34,561 nucleotides of DNA from NCBI GenBank assembly GCA_944385435.1, contig CALWXG010000026.1, positions 1-34,561 on the forward strand. The letters run 5' to 3'. This DNA comes from an uncultured Oscillospiraceae bacterium. Lineage in GTDB: Bacteria > Bacillota > Clostridia > Oscillospirales > Oscillospiraceae. Below, in pieces: positions 32,129 through 34,561 of this stretch. Each line of letters begins with the position of its first letter. Position 1 is the first letter of the stretch. The notes beneath the pieces are model-generated. The model ran no database searches. It was not told the origin of the DNA and saw nothing but the letters and a program-made list of their open reading frames with translations. The position numbers and the translations under genes are program-made.

Positions 32129-34071
32129 GGCTCCAGCTCCCTTCTCGGCACCGTAAAGGCGAAGACCGTCCCCTCGGGGCCGGTGCGCTCCACCTCCAGC
32201 ACTCCGCCGTGGGCTTCCACAACTTCTCGGCAGATGGCCAGGCCCAGGCCGCTGCCGCCGTCTCCGCTGAATCCCTTTTCAAAAATACGGGGCAGCAGAT
32301 CCGCATCAATGCCGTCTCCGGTGTCCTCCACCCGGAACACCACGTGCTCAGGGTGCTCCCCGTCCGAGGCACTGACGGAGATAACCCCGTTTTTCGTGTG
32401 GCGGTTGGCATTGACCACCAGATTAATAAGTATCTGCAGCAGCATCTCCCCGCTGCCGTAGACGTCCGTGCAGTTCTCTCCCCGGATCTCCACCCGGTTG
32501 CCGTTTTTCAGACACATGGGGGTGCAGATGGCCCGCACGTTTTCCAGCAAAGGCTTCACTCCCACCGTGCCCAAAAGGAGCTCACGCTCCAAGCCGTGAG
32601 AATAGTCCATGAGCTTGTTCACCATATCTGCCAGCCGCAGAGCCTCATCCCGGATAGTTCTCAGATTTTCCGGCGTCTCACTGGTGACGTGGCCGGTGGA
32701 CATCTGCATCCGCGTGAGCTGGGCATAACCGGAAATAACGGTGAGAGGGGTTTTCAGCTCATGGGCCACCTGGTGGAGAAAGTCCAGGTTCATGGCATTC
32801 ATCCGCTCCAACAGCTCGCTGCGGCTGCGGCTCTCTGCCAAAGCCGCCTCCTGCGCCCTGGCCCGAAGACTGATCGACGCTGCAATAAGCAGGTCAAAAA
32901 TCAGCATCCCCGCTGGCATGATCCCGTTATGGCTGACCGACGAACTGTTGTTGACATAGACCGCCTCCAGCAGAATGGAGAGGATGAGTACGGCCGCGCC
33001 GCACACGGTCAGCGCGTCGGCGGTCCGGAACGCCTTCTGCCGCAGATAGTAGCGCACCATACACCAGACGAGGTAGGCCAGATAGGGGAGCGCACAGACC
33101 CAGGCGATGGTACACACCATCACCAGCCAGATGGTGGGCAGTGTGGCTATGAGCACTGCGGCCAGCCCCATGGCCGTCCCGTAAACCAAGGTCGGACCGG
33201 TTCTTACTGTGCTGGGATACAGACTTCCCAGCAGCAGGAGCACCATCCCCGGCAGCAATGCAGTCACAATCATAAAGAGCCGGTAGGCGAAGTACCAGGA
33301 GGTGTCCGGAGGCAGAAGGTGAATGACCAGAAAGTTCTGGTCCCGGAGGGCCATCATCAGGCAGCAGACAGCCAGCAGCAGGAAACCGCCCCGCCGCTGC
33401 AGCGCGGCACACAGCAGAAAATACAGAAACAGCACCAGCAGCCCGCCGCTCAGGCTCAGAGAAACCAGATCATTACCCGCTTTAAATACCTCCATATTCT
33501 GGGGTGCGGACAGATAGGTAGGCTGGATGAACCCTCCGTCCTTGTGGACGAAGTTGGAAAACTGGTAGATGATCTCAATTTCCCCCATCTCCCCGGACCA
33601 AAGAGGGATCGTCATATAGCCGATCCGGGGCACGCTCTCCTCCGCATTGTCCGCTACCACGCCGTAATTGGCGGCCTCCACGCCGTTGACAAACACCCGG
33701 GTGCTGTAGTCGACGGAATAGGAGCAAAGTGTATAGTACTGCTCCGGCCGGGCCCGGATGACCAGGCGGTAGGTGCCGCAGCGGGCCTCGCCGCCTTTCT
33801 CCCCCAGGTGCAGAAGGTCCCGGCCGCCGAGGGCGAAATCTTCCGGGGTGTACAGAACACCAGGGTAAAAATCCCAGCTGTTCTGGATATTGACCACCTC
33901 TTGGGACAAGTCAATCTCAGTGAGATCCAACACACCGTCCACAGGAATGGTCACGCGGAGATGGCCGGATATTCTGGCGAAAAACAGCTGGGCAAGCAGC
34001 GCGGCCAGCAGCACAATGACAACCGGAACCTGCCACCGCAGATGGCGGTCCCGTTCCTTCTCAGTCTGCAT
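32125..34071 (-). CDS. 7TMR-DISM sensor histidine kinase
   Basis: This 648-residue kinase has one N-terminal membrane segment (14-32), an extracytoplasmic jelly-roll-type domain (about 40-200) of the 7TMR-DISM kind (note WDFYPGVLYTPEDF), then seven membrane segments (about 205-405). The cytoplasmic core has the H box FLHQVAHELKTPLTVISGY near residue 437, N box LLQILINLVVNANRHTKNG, G1 DTGDGID and G2 GSGLGLAI, so it is intact. Extracytoplasmic 7TMR-DISM domains often bind carbohydrates, fitting a link to the surface hydrolase. GGGGAGGT precedes the ATG. Response regulator follows with ATGA overlap. Confidence 0.94.
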   Translation of the reverse strand: MQTEKERDRHLRWQVPVVIVLLAALLAQLFFARISGHLRVTIPVDGVLDLTEIDLSQEVVNIQNSWDFYPGVLYTPEDFALGGRDLLHLGEKGGEARCGTYRLVIRARPEQYYTLCSYSVDYSTRVFVNGVEAANYGVVADNAEESVPRIGYMTIPLWSGEMGEIEIIYQFSNFVHKDGGFIQPTYLSAPQNMEVFKAGNDLVSLSLSGGLLVLFLYFLLCAALQRRGGFLLLAVCCLMMALRDQNFLVIHLLPPDTSWYFAYRLFMIVTALLPGMVLLLLGSLYPSTVRTGPTLVYGTAMGLAAVLIATLPTIWLVMVCTIAWVCALPYLAYLVWCMVRYYLRQKAFRTADALTVCGAAVLILSILLEAVYVNNSSSVSHNGIMPAGMLIFDLLIAASISLRARAQEAALAESRSRSELLERMNAMNLDFLHQVAHELKTPLTVISGYAQLTRMQMSTGHVTSETPENLRTIRDEALRLADMVNKLMDYSHGLERELLLGTVGVKPLLENVRAICTPMCLKNGNRVEIRGENCTDVYGSGEMLLQILINLVVNANRHTKNGVISVSASDGEHPEHVVFRVEDTGDGIDADLLPRIFEKGFSGDGGSGLGLAICREVVEAHGGVLEVERTGPEGTVFAFTVPRRELEP

Positions 34072-34138
34072 TCCGCCCGCACCTCCCCTCTCCCCTGCCG
34101 CTCCGGGACTGTCTTACCCCGGCAGGCCAGCCATGGGA

Positions 34139-34181
34139 ATACTGTTTCTATCAGTATAGCGTTTCTCTCCCGCCATTGCAA
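34139..34181 (-). promoter_or_regulatory. Promoter of the kinase-regulator operon with dyad
   Basis: On the minus strand TTGCAA (34176-34181) and TATACT (34153-34158) are 17 bases apart. A dyad ATACTG-N7-CAGTAT (34139-34157) overlaps the -10, so binding there would compete with polymerase. Confidence 0.62.
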
Positions 34182-34211
34182 TGGAATGGAATGGCCATCA
34201 CAGCGGCCCTC

Positions 34212-34561
34212 TTACAGGATCAGCCGGACACTGTTTTCCCCCTGAACGATGTCAGTGCACACCGCCTGAAGCATGGTCAGGGAGAGTTCGTCCCCGCCCT
34301 GGTCCTCCAGGACAAAGGGCTGGTCCGCGGCCGCATGGACGGAAAGAATGCTGTCCTTCATGCTGTAGGCCACGGTCACGTCAATGGCAAAGCGTTCCCC
34401 CTTCATCTGGGGAAGCAGGATATTGACCAGCAGCTCCTCCAGAGCCAGCTGCACCCGGTAGATCTGCTTCTCCGTTGCGAACTGCCGCCGGCAGAACTCC
34501 ACCACCGCACCGTTGAAGCCGTAGATGTCGCAGAACCGGTCGGAGACGGGCCGGCGGAAGG
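34212..34561 (-). CDS. C-terminal part of RsbW-like protein, cut by window edge
   Basis: The frame remains open to the window edge (upstream residues FRRPVSDRFCDIYGFNGAVVEF), so the start lies outside. The visible 116 residues resemble an RsbW/GHKL-type ATPase: VQLALEELLVNILLPQ is an N-box region with Glu and Asn. The glycine boxes are weak. The part resembles the tail of the ABC fusion: EE-N-P spacing near the front and an LS-(M/T)-L-(R/Q) block near the end align. It may be a separate anti-sigma-type protein or the end of a larger transporter-like protein. Its orientation suggests a gene upstream of the kinase pair. Confidence 0.7.
   Translation of the reverse strand, partial: FRRPVSDRFCDIYGFNGAVVEFCRRQFATEKQIYRVQLALEELLVNILLPQMKGERFAIDVTVAYSMKDSILSVHAAADQPFVLEDQGGDELSLTMLQAVCTDIVQGENSVRLIL

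Noticed and set aside
32209-34245. Long plus-strand open frame (678 residues) opposite the sensor kinase
   Set aside because: Antisense of an intact histidine kinase and lacking any domain or ribosome site.

Overview
The window looks like a high-GC member of the Clostridia, probably a gut Oscillospiraceae relative. This is inferred from the gene set (WhiA, RapZ, YvcK, class III-type PHP-DnaE, YerC, HslO, SLH-anchored surface protein, STAS and RsbW-like modules) and from strong AGGAGG ribosome sites. It is a chromosomal, mostly housekeeping segment. No transposase, integrase, phage gene or CRISPR array was seen.

Layout. Positions 304-9226 (all minus) carry murB-rapZ-yvcK-whiA-dnaE-cls, a cell-envelope, division and replication block behind an extended -10 promoter. 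Positions 9459-13462 (minus) hold a Cys-rich conserved protein, a sugar O-acetyltransferase, a small unknown protein, a DsrE-like protein and purA. Positions 13888-15802 (plus) hold yerC, a methyltransferase and hslO. Positions 15969-16437 are a five-tRNA array (Val, Asp, Phe, Gly, Cys) with two large hairpins. Then come an orphan GHKL-type sensor kinase (plus), an aberrant Nramp-fold transporter (minus) divergent from a two-subunit class I fumarase (plus), and a MarR regulator with a MATE transporter fused to a cytidylate-kinase-like domain (minus).

The last third (24033-34561) is the most unusual. A single 893-residue polypeptide joins a substrate-binding lipoprotein whose two lobes are in swapped order, a permease, an ATPase and a C-terminal RsbW/GHKL-like tail. 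Divergent from it is a SpoIIAA-like STAS protein, with a 59%-identical STAS paralogue convergent to that. Next come a 1027-residue secreted SGNH hydrolase with beta-helix and SLH domains, an OmpR-type response regulator, a 7TMR-DISM histidine kinase, and the end of another protein whose tail resembles the ABC tail.

A 22-nt palindrome-centred sequence occurs exactly twice, in inverted orientation: between the ABC fusion and the first STAS gene, and just upstream of the SLH hydrolase. In each case it lies 21-25 nt from a -10-like hexamer. I infer a regulon in which a nutrient-uptake protein, STAS switch proteins and a surface hydrolase are controlled together, perhaps by the adjacent two-component pair. 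No sigma factor or PP2C phosphatase is visible here, so the downstream output of the switch is unknown.
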